This document shows, piece after piece, positions 8,495 through 16,288 of a stretch of 64,000 nucleotides of DNA. The DNA lies in the NCBI GenBank assembly GCA_024234815.1, contig JACKNO010000002.1, positions 620,001-684,000 of the forward strand. The letters run 5' to 3'. Within the stretch, counting starts at the first letter, position 1. Each line of letters opens with the position of its first letter. Both the position numbers and the translations under genes were made by a program. The notes below the pieces were generated by a model. The model saw only the letters and a list, made by a program, of their open reading frames with translations, was not told where the DNA came from and made no database searches. Source of the stretch: Pseudomonadales bacterium (lineage in GTDB: Bacteria > Pseudomonadota > Gammaproteobacteria > Pseudomonadales > Halieaceae).

Positions 8495-9791
8495 AAATGT
8501 TCTCCTCGCCGACGGCGGCTGCGAGCCGCGCCACCGATTGATTGATTTCGGTAAAAGCTTTCCAATACTGCAATTCATAGTTAAGTAGTGTGACCTGGCT
8601 TCTTACCAGATTAAGAAAATCCACTTCATTGACCTGGTAGCCCACAAGCATCGATTCAACCGTTTGTCTCGCCTGGGGTAGGATTCCCTCCCCAAACAAG
8701 TAGAGTTGTTCCGCAGCCTGGTCATACTCAGTTAGTGAATTTGATATGGAGGACAAAACCAGATTTCGCTTATCAATCAGCGCATACTTGCTCTTTGCAA
8801 ACTCTCTCGATCGCTGCTTTACAGCCTCTGATTGCTTCGTTCCTGCATACAGGGGCACGTTTACACTCAACATAACGGAGAGAAAGTCCTTACGTGAACG
8901 CCCGAAATCGTCTTCCTCTCGGTTACCGTAGGACACACCTACCTTGAAGTCTGGATAGAAGTCCTTTTCGGCTAGGGCCAATCTGGACTTGGACGCTTCA
9001 ATCGACGCCTGCTCCTGCTTTAGTAGCGGCCGGGTTTCAAGCGCACGCTGGTGGAGTATCGGTTCCTTGGCAATAACACCTGAGAAGGCTGGCATATCCA
9101 CAGGGAGAGCAGCTAACGTATCCGGCGATACATCCATAAGCACGTTCAGTCGAATCAGGCGTCTTTCGCGCATGGATTTCAGCTGTATTTCGTTATTGAG
9201 GAGCTTTGACAGCTCCAATTGCGCAAGCAATACGTCTTGTTGCAGGCCGTTACCAACCTCATATTTTGTTTGTGCAATTTTTACAAATTGGCGAAACAAT
9301 GCCTGATTCCTCAAAACCGTTTCCAGTGAGCGATCTAGGAAGTAGATCTCCCACCACGTCACAGTGACATTCATATCCAGATTCAGCCGCATTTCTTCGA
9401 CTGAATTGAGAGCGGCTTCAGCCTCAAACAGCGCAACATCCTCTCTCAGTCCGAGCTTCCCCGGGAAAGGGAACATCTGACTGACACCCAATTGAACCTG
9501 GGTCATGGGTTCTTGATTGACGTCAAAAGAATTCCATGGAAAATTCATCGCGTTCAGACTGACGACTGGGTCCGGTAGCGAACTCACTTGAGGAGCAAGA
9601 TGTGTCAATGCCTCGTAACGTTCCTGCATCTCGGCTAGACCAGGATTGCTAGCAAGAGCTCGTAACCTCGCTTCCTCGAGCTCAAGTACATTTGCATCCA
9701 GTGCATAAGCTGGCGTCCATACACTCGTGCACAGCACAAGTAGCGTAAATAGAATTGGCGTTAGTATGTTCATAGGCAAAAGGGTCCTCAC
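8487..9791 (-). CDS. cusC: CusC-like TolC-family outer-membrane channel
   Basis: The 434-residue product has a signal peptide ending near AYA (about residue 30) and two long coiled helical hairpins typical of outer-membrane efflux proteins (ARLRALASNPGLAEMQERYEAL; SLSVLW-like repeats absent, ASIEASKSRLALAEKDFYPDFKVGVSYG present). It starts with GTG at 9791, overlapping the stop of the upstream PRPP-synthetase-like gene (GTGA). An ATG at 9773 is an alternative and also sits behind GTGAGGA. No lipobox is seen, unlike E. coli CusC. It supplies the outer exit for CusBA. Confidence 0.88.
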   Translation of the reverse strand: MRTLLPMNILTPILFTLLVLCTSVWTPAYALDANVLELEEARLRALASNPGLAEMQERYEALTHLAPQVSSLPDPVVSLNAMNFPWNSFDVNQEPMTQVQLGVSQMFPFPGKLGLREDVALFEAEAALNSVEEMRLNLDMNVTVTWWEIYFLDRSLETVLRNQALFRQFVKIAQTKYEVGNGLQQDVLLAQLELSKLLNNEIQLKSMRERRLIRLNVLMDVSPDTLAALPVDMPAFSGVIAKEPILHQRALETRPLLKQEQASIEASKSRLALAEKDFYPDFKVGVSYGNREEDDFGRSRKDFLSVMLSVNVPLYAGTKQSEAVKQRSREFAKSKYALIDKRNLVLSSISNSLTEYDQAAEQLYLFGEGILPQARQTVESMLVGYQVNEVDFLNLVRSQVTLLNYELQYWKAFTEINQSVARLAAAVGEENIYE

Positions 9792-10705
9792 AATTGCGCC
9801 CTTGCGGATTGTTGCAAACAGACCAGAATTGCCGGGACTAACAAGGGACCAATGTCAATCTTGTTGGATTCGTGTGGAATCGAATTGCCAGTAGTTAACG
9901 AAATGAGGCCTGCATCCTTGAGCGCGAGATCTGAGCTATTAGCAAAGATCCCATGTATCGCGACACAATGGATATTGTCGATGCCCCGGGAAAGTAGTGT
10001 TTCGATGCAGCGCAAAATTGTTTTTCCACTTGAGATGGTGTGATCGATAATGACAAACTCACTACCGTGGTATCGGCTCAAATCAGGCAAAGTTACTCGC
10101 TCGTCGCCTTCTCCCAAGCGTTGCCTGTTTCCGATGACAAATGGATGACCACATTTGGAGGCAACATCAGCTACCCAATGCTCATTTTCCAGGCCCAACC
10201 CTACTAGAAGCACCCGCTTTCGCGGGCTTAACCACTCGGCAAGGGCAGAAGTTCCCTGGACCACTCGACTGGGAACACGGTATATCTGGTCGAGTGCGGA
10301 CCAGCGATGAAGGTGTGGTTCCACGGTTACCATCCAATCAATATGCTGAGAGAGCGCTTTGGCAAACAGGCGGGAGGTCACTGCCTCACCATCGGTAAAG
10401 CGCTTGTCCTGTCGCATATAGCACAAGTAGGGTGACACCAATCCGACAGAAGTCGCTCCCAACTCGCGTAAAGTCTCAGTAAGGAATAGCAACGGCAGGT
10501 ACTTTGCGTTTGGATGGGACATGTCTATAGCAACGATGCAAATACGCCCCCTAACAGATGTGTGGATCTTCAGGTATGTTTCTCGATCGGGAAACTGGCG
10601 CGTCTCCAAACTACCGAATTCACAGTCCATTTCTTCAGTGAGTGATTGCGCCAGGGGATAAGGTGACGGCGAAAAAAGTACAGGCGGAGCTGGCCACGCA
10701 CTCAT
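9788..10705 (-). CDS. ribose-phosphate pyrophosphokinase-like protein with altered motifs
   Basis: The 305-residue product aligns by motif with PRPP synthetases: FPDRETYLKI near residues 38-47, YMRQDKRF at 96-103, TVEPHLHR at 127-134 and a PRPP loop VIIDHTISSGKTI at 218-230. Several catalytic landmarks differ from housekeeping Prs. The loop has DH in place of DD and GKT in place of GGT; the ribose-5-phosphate loop reads GLGLENEHW where PD-x-GG is usual; the catalytic KRR arm appears as NRQRLGEG. It may be a divergent PRPP synthetase or a repurposed phosphoribosyl-type protein. It lies inside the copper array, GTGA-overlapped with cusC, with a good GGAGG site upstream. A role in metal resistance is inference from position. 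Confidence 0.75.
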   Translation of the reverse strand: MSAWPAPPVLFSPSPYPLAQSLTEEMDCEFGSLETRQFPDRETYLKIHTSVRGRICIVAIDMSHPNAKYLPLLFLTETLRELGATSVGLVSPYLCYMRQDKRFTDGEAVTSRLFAKALSQHIDWMVTVEPHLHRWSALDQIYRVPSRVVQGTSALAEWLSPRKRVLLVGLGLENEHWVADVASKCGHPFVIGNRQRLGEGDERVTLPDLSRYHGSEFVIIDHTISSGKTILRCIETLLSRGIDNIHCVAIHGIFANSSDLALKDAGLISLTTGNSIPHESNKIDIGPLLVPAILVCLQQSARAQL

Positions 10706-10735
10706 AGAAAAACCTCCAATAGATCAGCCATGCGC

Positions 10736-11092
10736 CTACTTATGCGGTGGTATTTTGTGGCAGCTGAAAGGCACATGTACCGCATTATCTTTCACGTTCT
10801 GGTCCACGAACCGGTAATGACCTTCTTTAAAGCGCGTCCACCAGTCATGACTAACCTCAACGTGGTATTTCGATAGAATTTCCTCGATGCAATCGATACA
10901 GGTTCGGGAGGCGTCATAGGCAACGTTCAAGACCTGGGTTGATTCATCGAACGACACCTTGTCCATTCCATAGATCTCGTCAATTTCTCCAAGCGCCGGC
11001 GCGATACGTTGTGTATCCACATCAGTTAGCTTGAGGTGTCGGGCCACGAGATTGACCTCTGATACGCCCAATCGATGCTTCTTGTTTTCCAT
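10736..11092 (-). CDS. small HMA-like ferredoxin-fold protein, unknown
   Basis: The 118-residue product is soluble with no signal peptide. Its middle (DKVSFDESTQVLNVAYDASRTCIDCIEEILSKYHVEV) looks like a beta-alpha-beta ferredoxin fold with a CIDC pair at the head of the second helix, as in divergent heavy-metal-associated domains. The C-terminal part is aromatic, with isolated His/Cys (SCHKIPPHK). A strong GAGGAGG site precedes the start. It sits between the DUF2933 protein and the PRPP-synthetase-like gene on one transcript. A cytoplasmic metal chaperone role is plausible but unproven. Confidence 0.6.
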   Translation of the reverse strand: MENKKHRLGVSEVNLVARHLKLTDVDTQRIAPALGEIDEIYGMDKVSFDESTQVLNVAYDASRTCIDCIEEILSKYHVEVSHDWWTRFKEGHYRFVDQNVKDNAVHVPFSCHKIPPHK

Positions 11093-11095
11093 GGC

Positions 11096-11419
11096 TTATA
11101 CCTCCTCGTTCTGTTGACTGCTGCTGGTCAGCGCTTGTCTACGTCCTTCTTGGACACCTCGCTGGTACGCGTCAGAATTCGTCGCGTCGGGGTGTTGGTG
11201 GTTCGCCCCCTCATTGCCTTCTTGGCCCGCTTGCCCTCCGTGGTCGTGGCCTCTATGCATATACAGGTGCATCGCGGGACACAGTAGAAGAATGAGCACT
11301 GGAAGGTACTGGAAGAGGTGCGTCCGATGTTCCATCAAAAGAAAATAGATAACGGCACCACCTAATGAGAGCAATGCGGCTCCCCGGGAAGTGATCCAGA
11401 AAGGCTTCTTGTTAGTCAT
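11096..11419 (-). CDS. DUF2933 membrane protein
   Basis: The 107-residue product has two close hydrophobic segments (AALLSLGGAVIYFLL and YLPVLILLLCPAMHLYM). The second ends in the DUF2933 hallmark CPAMHLYMHRGHDHGG, a Cys/Met/His-rich membrane-edge motif. The tail is hydrophilic and His/Gln-rich. This family is commonly found in copper-resistance clusters; its biochemical role is unknown. Its start overlaps the end of the PII-like gene by 8 bases. Confidence 0.8.
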   Translation of the reverse strand: MTNKKPFWITSRGAALLSLGGAVIYFLLMEHRTHLFQYLPVLILLLCPAMHLYMHRGHDHGGQAGQEGNEGANHQHPDATNSDAYQRGVQEGRRQALTSSSQQNEEV

Positions 11420-11762
11420 TGCTCACCTCGTGAAATTCGAAATCATTTTCGTCACAGCATTGCCTGGTATGGATCCAGAACAGTTCATCAACAGCCGATA
11501 TCCGCACAAGACCCTCGTTATCCATACCTGCATGGGCTGCATCCATAATTACCTGCGCCACGGCTCTGGCATTCTTTTCATTCGTATAGGTCAACAGTCG
11601 AATATGCGTCGTTAAAGGGTCGCGATTATAGGCATCAAAATAGGCGCCACGCCCTCTTACGGAATGCACCGTAAAGCCCTTGACTCCGTGGTTCACCAAC
11701 GCAGTTTCGACCGCCTCAAGTCGCATTTGGTCGAATATTGCCGCTACTAGTTTGAAACTCAC
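11412..11762 (-). CDS. PII-like (GlnB-fold) protein in the copper operon
   Basis: The 116-residue product has the ferredoxin-like PII core pattern: KLVAAIFDQMRLEAVETALVNHGVKGFTVHSVRGRG at the N-terminus, then the T-loop region and HIRLLTYTNEKNARAVAQVIMDAA. The C-terminus bears CCDEND, possibly a metal site. It lacks the uridylylation tyrosine context of true GlnB. PII-like proteins are known beside heavy-metal efflux genes, where they may sense ligand or metal state; the ligand here is unknown. It lies between the cupredoxin and DUF2933 genes. A second PII-like gene lies at 31451 beside czcA. Confidence 0.75.
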   Translation of the reverse strand: MSFKLVAAIFDQMRLEAVETALVNHGVKGFTVHSVRGRGAYFDAYNRDPLTTHIRLLTYTNEKNARAVAQVIMDAAHAGMDNEGLVRISAVDELFWIHTRQCCDENDFEFHEVSND

Positions 11763-11770
11763 AAATCACC

Positions 11771-12124
11771 TCACTCGACGTGGATAACGCCGCGATACAT
11801 CTGCATTTGGCAATGAAATTCGTACTCACCTTTTTTCATCGGAGGAATGTGGATAGTCATGGTCTTGTTGAGTGGAAGACTTTCGCTAATCTCCAACTCG
11901 GGAATCTGGACGATCTCCGAACAGGGGGAAGCATCTTTGCGCATAAAGCTCAGTTCAGCTGGTTGTCCAGCTGGCAAACGAATGTGCGACGGCTGATACG
12001 TTCCACTTTCGACAATGATTATCGAACTGGAATCGTTCATTGCATCCTCTCCCGGCTTATACAGCCAGAACCACCAGACAATTAGCGCAATAAGTGCAAC
12101 ACCTGCTAGATTTGTGAACAGCAT
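11771..12124 (-). CDS. membrane-anchored cupredoxin-domain protein
   Basis: The 117-residue product has one N-terminal membrane helix (residues 4-24, containing IVWWFWLY). A small cupredoxin-like domain follows, with GTYQPSHIRLPAGQPAELSFMRKDASPCSEIV and ending GEYEFHCQMQMYRGVIHV. The final C-x-M-x-M loop and the earlier Cys would provide copper ligands; the expected first His is not obvious. It follows the copA ATPase by 12 bases with a GGAGGGAGGAA site. It probably presents or receives periplasmic copper for the neighbouring ATPase or RND pump (inference). Confidence 0.75.
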   Translation of the reverse strand: MLFTNLAGVALIALIVWWFWLYKPGEDAMNDSSSIIIVESGTYQPSHIRLPAGQPAELSFMRKDASPCSEIVQIPELEISESLPLNKTMTIHIPPMKKGEYEFHCQMQMYRGVIHVE

Positions 12125-12136
12125 GATTCCTCCCTC

Positions 12137-14440
12137 CTAATGTTCCTGGGCTTTGAAAAAACGCAGCCGGTTAGCGTTTGTCACGACTGTCAAGGACGAA
12201 AATGCCATGGCTGCGCCTGCAATTACCGGGCTTAGCAAAAGTCCGAAAAATGGGTAGAGCACGCCAGCCGCAAACGGCACGCCTGCAACGTTATAGATAA
12301 AGGCTCCAAACAAGTTTTGTTTAATGTTGCGGAGGGTGGCACGGCTTACGGCGATGGCATCAGCCAGACCGTGAAGAGAGCCTCGCATCAAGGTAATGTC
12401 CGCACTTTCTATAGCTACATCCGTTCCGGTTCCTATCGCAAACCCAACGTTGGCCATAGCGAGGGCCGGCGCGTCATTGATGCCATCGCCGGTCATGCCG
12501 ACAATCTCACCCTGCATTTGCAGTTCGGCGACTTTGTTTGATTTTTCCTCAGGCAATACTTCTGCGAAATATTCTTTGATACCCACTTTATCGGCCACTG
12601 CCTGGGCGGTGGCCCGGTTATCACCAGTTAGCATCACCACGCGGATACCCGAGTTCTGTAAGCGCTTTATAGCGACAATTGAGTCCTCTTTAATGGGGTC
12701 TGCTACCGCGATCACGGCTGCCAGAGAGCCGTTTACGGCGAAGTACATCGGCGTTTTGGCTTCGGCTGCAAGAGTTTGCGCCCTGTCCCGGACTGACTCG
12801 ATCGAGATACCTCTCTCTTCCATGAGCTTTTCGTTGCCAAAAAGCAGATGTTTGTCTCCTAACTGTGCCTCAACACCATGGCCGGCAATTGCGCCAAAGT
12901 TGGATACTTTCTCCTGCTTTAGTCCTCGTTCTAGGGCAGACTCAACTATCGCCATCGCCAGTGGGTGTTCAGAACCCGATTCCAGACTCGCTGCCATTTG
13001 TAAGACACTGTCCTCGCTATCACTGCCCGCTAGAATGACGTCGGTGACTTTTGGAGCGCCAAGCGTAATCGTTCCGGTTTTGTCGAGAATCATGGCGGTA
13101 ATTTTTGATGCCGTTTGCAGAGCCTCACCGTTGCGAATCAGTACGCCCGCCTCGGCCGCCTTACCAACGCCAACCATTACCGACATCGGGGTGGCCAGAC
13201 CCAGAGCGCATGGGCAAGCGATGATCAGCACCGTAGTAGCCGATACAATGGCGAATGCCAACGCCGGTTCAGGGCCAAAGTTAAGCCAGGCCAATGCACT
13301 CACCACTGCGACAATCATTACGATCGGTACAAAATAGCCGGAAATGATGTCTGCCATACGGCCGATAGGCGGCTTGGAGTTCTGCGCACGCTTCACCATA
13401 TTGATGATTTGCGCCAATGCAGTGTCTTTGCCTACTCGGGTTGCCCTAAAAAGAATAGAGCCGGTCTTGTTCAGGGTTCCAGTGACAACCTCGTCGCCAA
13501 CGACTTTTTCTACTGGCATTGGCTCGCCAGTTAACATGGATTCGTCAATTGACGTATGCCCCTCAACGACCTGACCGTCGACTGGAATCTTCTCCCCGGG
13601 GCGAGCTCGGACAATATCGTCGACAAGAACTTCCTCGATGGCGATATCCAGCTCCTGGCCGTTTCTGCTAACCCGCGCAGTTTTGGCCTGTAGCCCGATA
13701 AGGCGTTTTATCGCCTCAGAGGTCCGTCCACGCGCCTTGAGCTCCAGGGCCAGCCCGAGGTTAATCAGCCCTATTATCATGGCAGTCGCCTCAAAATAGA
13801 CGTGACGCGCCATGTCGGGCACAAGATCCGGGACGAAAACCACGATCATTGAATAGAGCCAGGCCGTGCCAGTACCCAGCGCTATTAGGGTGTCCATATT
13901 GGCTGAGTGATTTCTAAAAGAGCGCCAGGCCCCGACATAGAAATGCTTTCCGGAGAACACCATGACTCCCAGGGTCAGAAGACCGACGATCAACCAGGCC
14001 AGGCGCTCAGAATTTGTAGAGACGGTCATTTCACCAGCGAAAAGGCTGTAAAGCATCAAGGGGATACCCAGCGCCAGGGCAATCGTCATCTCCCGCATGA
14101 GACGCTTGTAGTACACCAGTTCGGTCTTTTCTTTTTCCTCCAGGGCGTCGTTATCTGACTCTGAGGTACTGGGTTTGGCGCTATACCCGGCCTTCTCTAC
14201 GGCAGCGATTATGGCTGCGTCAGCGGCAGTTCCGGACACGGTTGCTGTGCCCTGAGCGAAGTTCATCTCAGCGCTACTAACACCCGAAACCTGCCTTATA
14301 GCAGTTTCGATTCTTGTGACACAGCTAGCGCAGCTCGCGCCCTCGATGGTGAACTGCTGTTCATCACCGGTAGCAGGATCCACCTCGTGGGTATCCTTAA
14401 CGATTTTGGCGTCACTTTTGTGGCATGTTGCATCGTTCAT
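12137..14440 (-). CDS. copA: copper-translocating P1B-type ATPase
   Basis: This 767-residue inner-membrane pump exports Cu(I) from the cytoplasm at the cost of ATP. It has one N-terminal HMA domain with GASCASC (Cys near 37 and 40), the A-domain TGEPMPVEK, the metal-gate CPCALGLATP, the phosphorylation motif DKTGTIT, the HP loop SGSEHPLA and GDGINDAPALA. The last membrane helices hold YNVAGVPF and MAFSSLTVVTNANRL, the Cu(I)-class signatures. The start at 14440 is chosen for its GAGAGAGCC site; an in-frame ATG at 14458 is weaker. It lies in the minus-strand copper array. Confidence 0.93.
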   Translation of the reverse strand: MNDATCHKSDAKIVKDTHEVDPATGDEQQFTIEGASCASCVTRIETAIRQVSGVSSAEMNFAQGTATVSGTAADAAIIAAVEKAGYSAKPSTSESDNDALEEKEKTELVYYKRLMREMTIALALGIPLMLYSLFAGEMTVSTNSERLAWLIVGLLTLGVMVFSGKHFYVGAWRSFRNHSANMDTLIALGTGTAWLYSMIVVFVPDLVPDMARHVYFEATAMIIGLINLGLALELKARGRTSEAIKRLIGLQAKTARVSRNGQELDIAIEEVLVDDIVRARPGEKIPVDGQVVEGHTSIDESMLTGEPMPVEKVVGDEVVTGTLNKTGSILFRATRVGKDTALAQIINMVKRAQNSKPPIGRMADIISGYFVPIVMIVAVVSALAWLNFGPEPALAFAIVSATTVLIIACPCALGLATPMSVMVGVGKAAEAGVLIRNGEALQTASKITAMILDKTGTITLGAPKVTDVILAGSDSEDSVLQMAASLESGSEHPLAMAIVESALERGLKQEKVSNFGAIAGHGVEAQLGDKHLLFGNEKLMEERGISIESVRDRAQTLAAEAKTPMYFAVNGSLAAVIAVADPIKEDSIVAIKRLQNSGIRVVMLTGDNRATAQAVADKVGIKEYFAEVLPEEKSNKVAELQMQGEIVGMTGDGINDAPALAMANVGFAIGTGTDVAIESADITLMRGSLHGLADAIAVSRATLRNIKQNLFGAFIYNVAGVPFAAGVLYPFFGLLLSPVIAGAAMAFSSLTVVTNANRLRFFKAQEH

Positions 14441-14525
14441 CGGCTCTCTCGCATCCATAATTGTCAGTATCAGCAGTTTGTCGATATAGGTCTGGTCGCC
14501 TCTTCAAGTAGAAAGGTGAACCTAT

Positions 14526-15086
14526 TCAGTGATGCGCTTCCTCTGTATTACCCCGGGCCGTCAGAATCTGGTATTGAGCAGAATCCAGCCGAGGTAGTTG
14601 TTGTAAGAATGCCACCATGGCCCAAATACGCTGGTCATCGTGCGTCTTTCCCCACGCTGGCATCCCCGATGCCTTTATCCCGTGCTTGATGACCCAAAAC
14701 TGTTCTCGAGCAAGGTTCGAAGTTCTCTCGCTGTTGTCGTCGACCCTATGCAGAAAGGGCGGGATAGTGAGATTGGGAGGCTGTGGATACAATCCTGCGC
14801 TCATGTCGCTGCCACGTTTTCCCGGTTCCAGATGGCAAGCCGAACACATTTCGTTGTAATCAGCTCCGCCGGCCAAAATTAGATCAGGCGACGATAAATC
14901 AGGTAGTACCAACGTACGGGACGCCCTCTCAATTGAGTGTTCCCGTAGTGTCTCTAGCGCCCAATATGTCAAGCTGGTGTGAGGCGAATCAGCTCCCATT
15001 GGATAAATTCCGGAATACAAAAAGGCAAAACCCGCGGACCCGGTTACCAACATCAAGAGCAGTACTTTCAGTATTTGTTTCATCAC
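14526..15086 (-). CDS. membrane-anchored c-type cytochrome
   Basis: The 186-residue product has an N-terminal membrane or signal segment (residues 7-28) and one haem-binding CSACH motif near residue 82. A region with LYPQPPNLT and, later, IKASGMPAWGK supplies a likely distal Met ligand (GMPAWG), as in class I cytochromes. It should face the periplasm. Its place between the small exported His/Met protein and copA suggests electron transfer linked to copper oxidation state, but that is inference. A true acceptor or donor is not identifiable. Confidence 0.8.
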   Translation of the reverse strand: MMKQILKVLLLMLVTGSAGFAFLYSGIYPMGADSPHTSLTYWALETLREHSIERASRTLVLPDLSSPDLILAGGADYNEMCSACHLEPGKRGSDMSAGLYPQPPNLTIPPFLHRVDDNSERTSNLAREQFWVIKHGIKASGMPAWGKTHDDQRIWAMVAFLQQLPRLDSAQYQILTARGNTEEAHH

Positions 15087-15104
15087 GCCGGGACGCCCTT
15101 GAAA

Positions 15105-15404
15105 CTAGCTCTCGGGGTGATCATGGCTGTGGCCTTCTTCGGTCATCCGCTCACCCAGGGCTGGGCTCTCCGTCGCTTCCGCTTCGATACTTGTGGCCTC
15201 CTTGTGCATAGCGCTCATACACTTTTTCATCATGGCTTGTACGATCGGGTCATTCGAATCCATTCCTTCGTGTGAAGAACCATCCATCGTCGTACAATCA
15301 GGATTTTCAGCTGCCCGCATATGCTCACTGGGGTCATGTGCCATCGCTGGGACCGTTAGAAACAGTAGTATCGCCAACAGCGACCTGAATGACTGTGTGC
15401 TCAT
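15105..15404 (-). CDS. small exported His/Met-rich protein, first gene of the copper array
   Basis: The 99-residue product has a signal peptide ending in AMA near residue 22. The mature part has HDPSEHM, two cysteines (DCTTMDG, KKCMSAMH), several Met and a His-rich end (GHSHDHPES). It resembles small periplasmic copper-binding proteins but no named family was recognised. It is the promoter-proximal gene, 77 bases from the CopR-like palindrome at 15482 and divergent from the response regulator, so it is probably strongly copper-inducible. Confidence 0.6.
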   Translation of the reverse strand: MSTQSFRSLLAILLFLTVPAMAHDPSEHMRAAENPDCTTMDGSSHEGMDSNDPIVQAMMKKCMSAMHKEATSIEAEATESPALGERMTEEGHSHDHPES

Positions 15405-15481
15405 AGCGTCCTTCCTCTCGTGCTCTTGTCTACTGGATAACTAGGCTAACGCGTCACTGCTTTCTGGTGGATGACAGCCGT

Positions 15482-15497
15482 ATTACAAATCTGTAAT
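15482..15497. promoter_or_regulatory. CopR/CusR-like palindrome between copper array and regulators
   Basis: The site reads ATTACAAATCTGTAAT. It lies between the divergent starts at 15404 and 15605, so one site may serve both the 12-kb copper array and the two-component genes. ATTACA-N4-TGTAAT type repeats are established targets of CopR/CusR-class regulators. Binding here is inference from sequence and position. Confidence 0.7.
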
Positions 15498-15604
15498 CTT
15501 TACGCAATCTTTCTGACATGGTCGTTAGCTTAGGCTGAACGCTACGAACTCAACTCACGCCACTACAACGCTTGGGCCTGAGCAATTCAAACGGGGACTC
15601 TGCC

Positions 15605-16288
15605 ATGCGGTTGCTTGTTATCGAGGACGAAACGAAGACAGGCGACTATTTGCACAAGGGTCTTACTGAAGCGGGATTTCAGGTGGACCTGGCGCGTAAT
15701 GGACTGGATGGCCACCACCTGGCTATGACCGAAACCTTCGATCTGGTTGTTTTGGATGTCATGCTTCCTGACGTTGATGGCTGGCGTATCGTAAAATCAC
15801 TCAGGGAAGCGAACCAAACGACCCCTGTATTATTTTTGACAGCCCGCGACAGTGTTGACGACCGGGTAAAGGGTTTAGAGCTGGGGGCCGATGATTACCT
15901 AGTCAAACCGTTCGCGTTCGCAGAACTGCTCGCGAGGGTACGCACGTTGCTAAGACGAGGTCTTCCCGCCGCAGCGGTAGAGCATCTGGAGATTGCTGAT
16001 TTGGTTCTCGATCTACCCAGGCGACGGGTCACTCGAAGCGGCAAGCGAATTAACCTCACCAACAGGGAATTCTCGCTACTTGAGCTACTCGTCAGGAGAC
16101 AGGGGGAAGTTCTACCCCGTTCCCTGATCGCTTCCCAGGTATGGGATATGAACTTCGACAGTGATACCAATGTCATCGATGTTGCGATAAGGCGATTGCG
16201 AATGAAAATTGACGAGCCTTACCACCCAAAATTGATACACACCGTACGGGGTATGGGATACCAACTGGATGTTATGAGTGAAGACTAA
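15605..16288 (+). CDS. cusR: CusR/CopR-type response regulator
   Basis: The 227-residue OmpR-family regulator has a receiver domain with acidic pair ED near residues 7-8, phospho-acceptor Asp51 (VVLDVMLPDVDGW), conserved Thr (LFLTARD) and Lys (DDYLVKPF). It also has a winged-helix DNA-binding domain (LTNREFSLLELLVRRQGEVLPRS, ending HTVRGMGYQL). The start at 15605 follows GGGGAC; an upstream ATG at 15572 adds an unconserved extension. The coding end overlaps the sensor kinase by 11 bases. It most likely binds the four ATTAC-N6-GTAAT sites in this window. Confidence 0.9.
   Translation: MRLLVIEDETKTGDYLHKGLTEAGFQVDLARNGLDGHHLAMTETFDLVVLDVMLPDVDGWRIVKSLREANQTTPVLFLTARDSVDDRVKGLELGADDYLVKPFAFAELLARVRTLLRRGLPAAAVEHLEIADLVLDLPRRRVTRSGKRINLTNREFSLLELLVRRQGEVLPRSLIASQVWDMNFDSDTNVIDVAIRRLRMKIDEPYHPKLIHTVRGMGYQLDVMSED

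Noticed and set aside
12396..13337. Long open frame antisense to the copper ATPase
   Set aside because: Shadow of a conserved P-type ATPase; no ribosome site or recognisable protein features.
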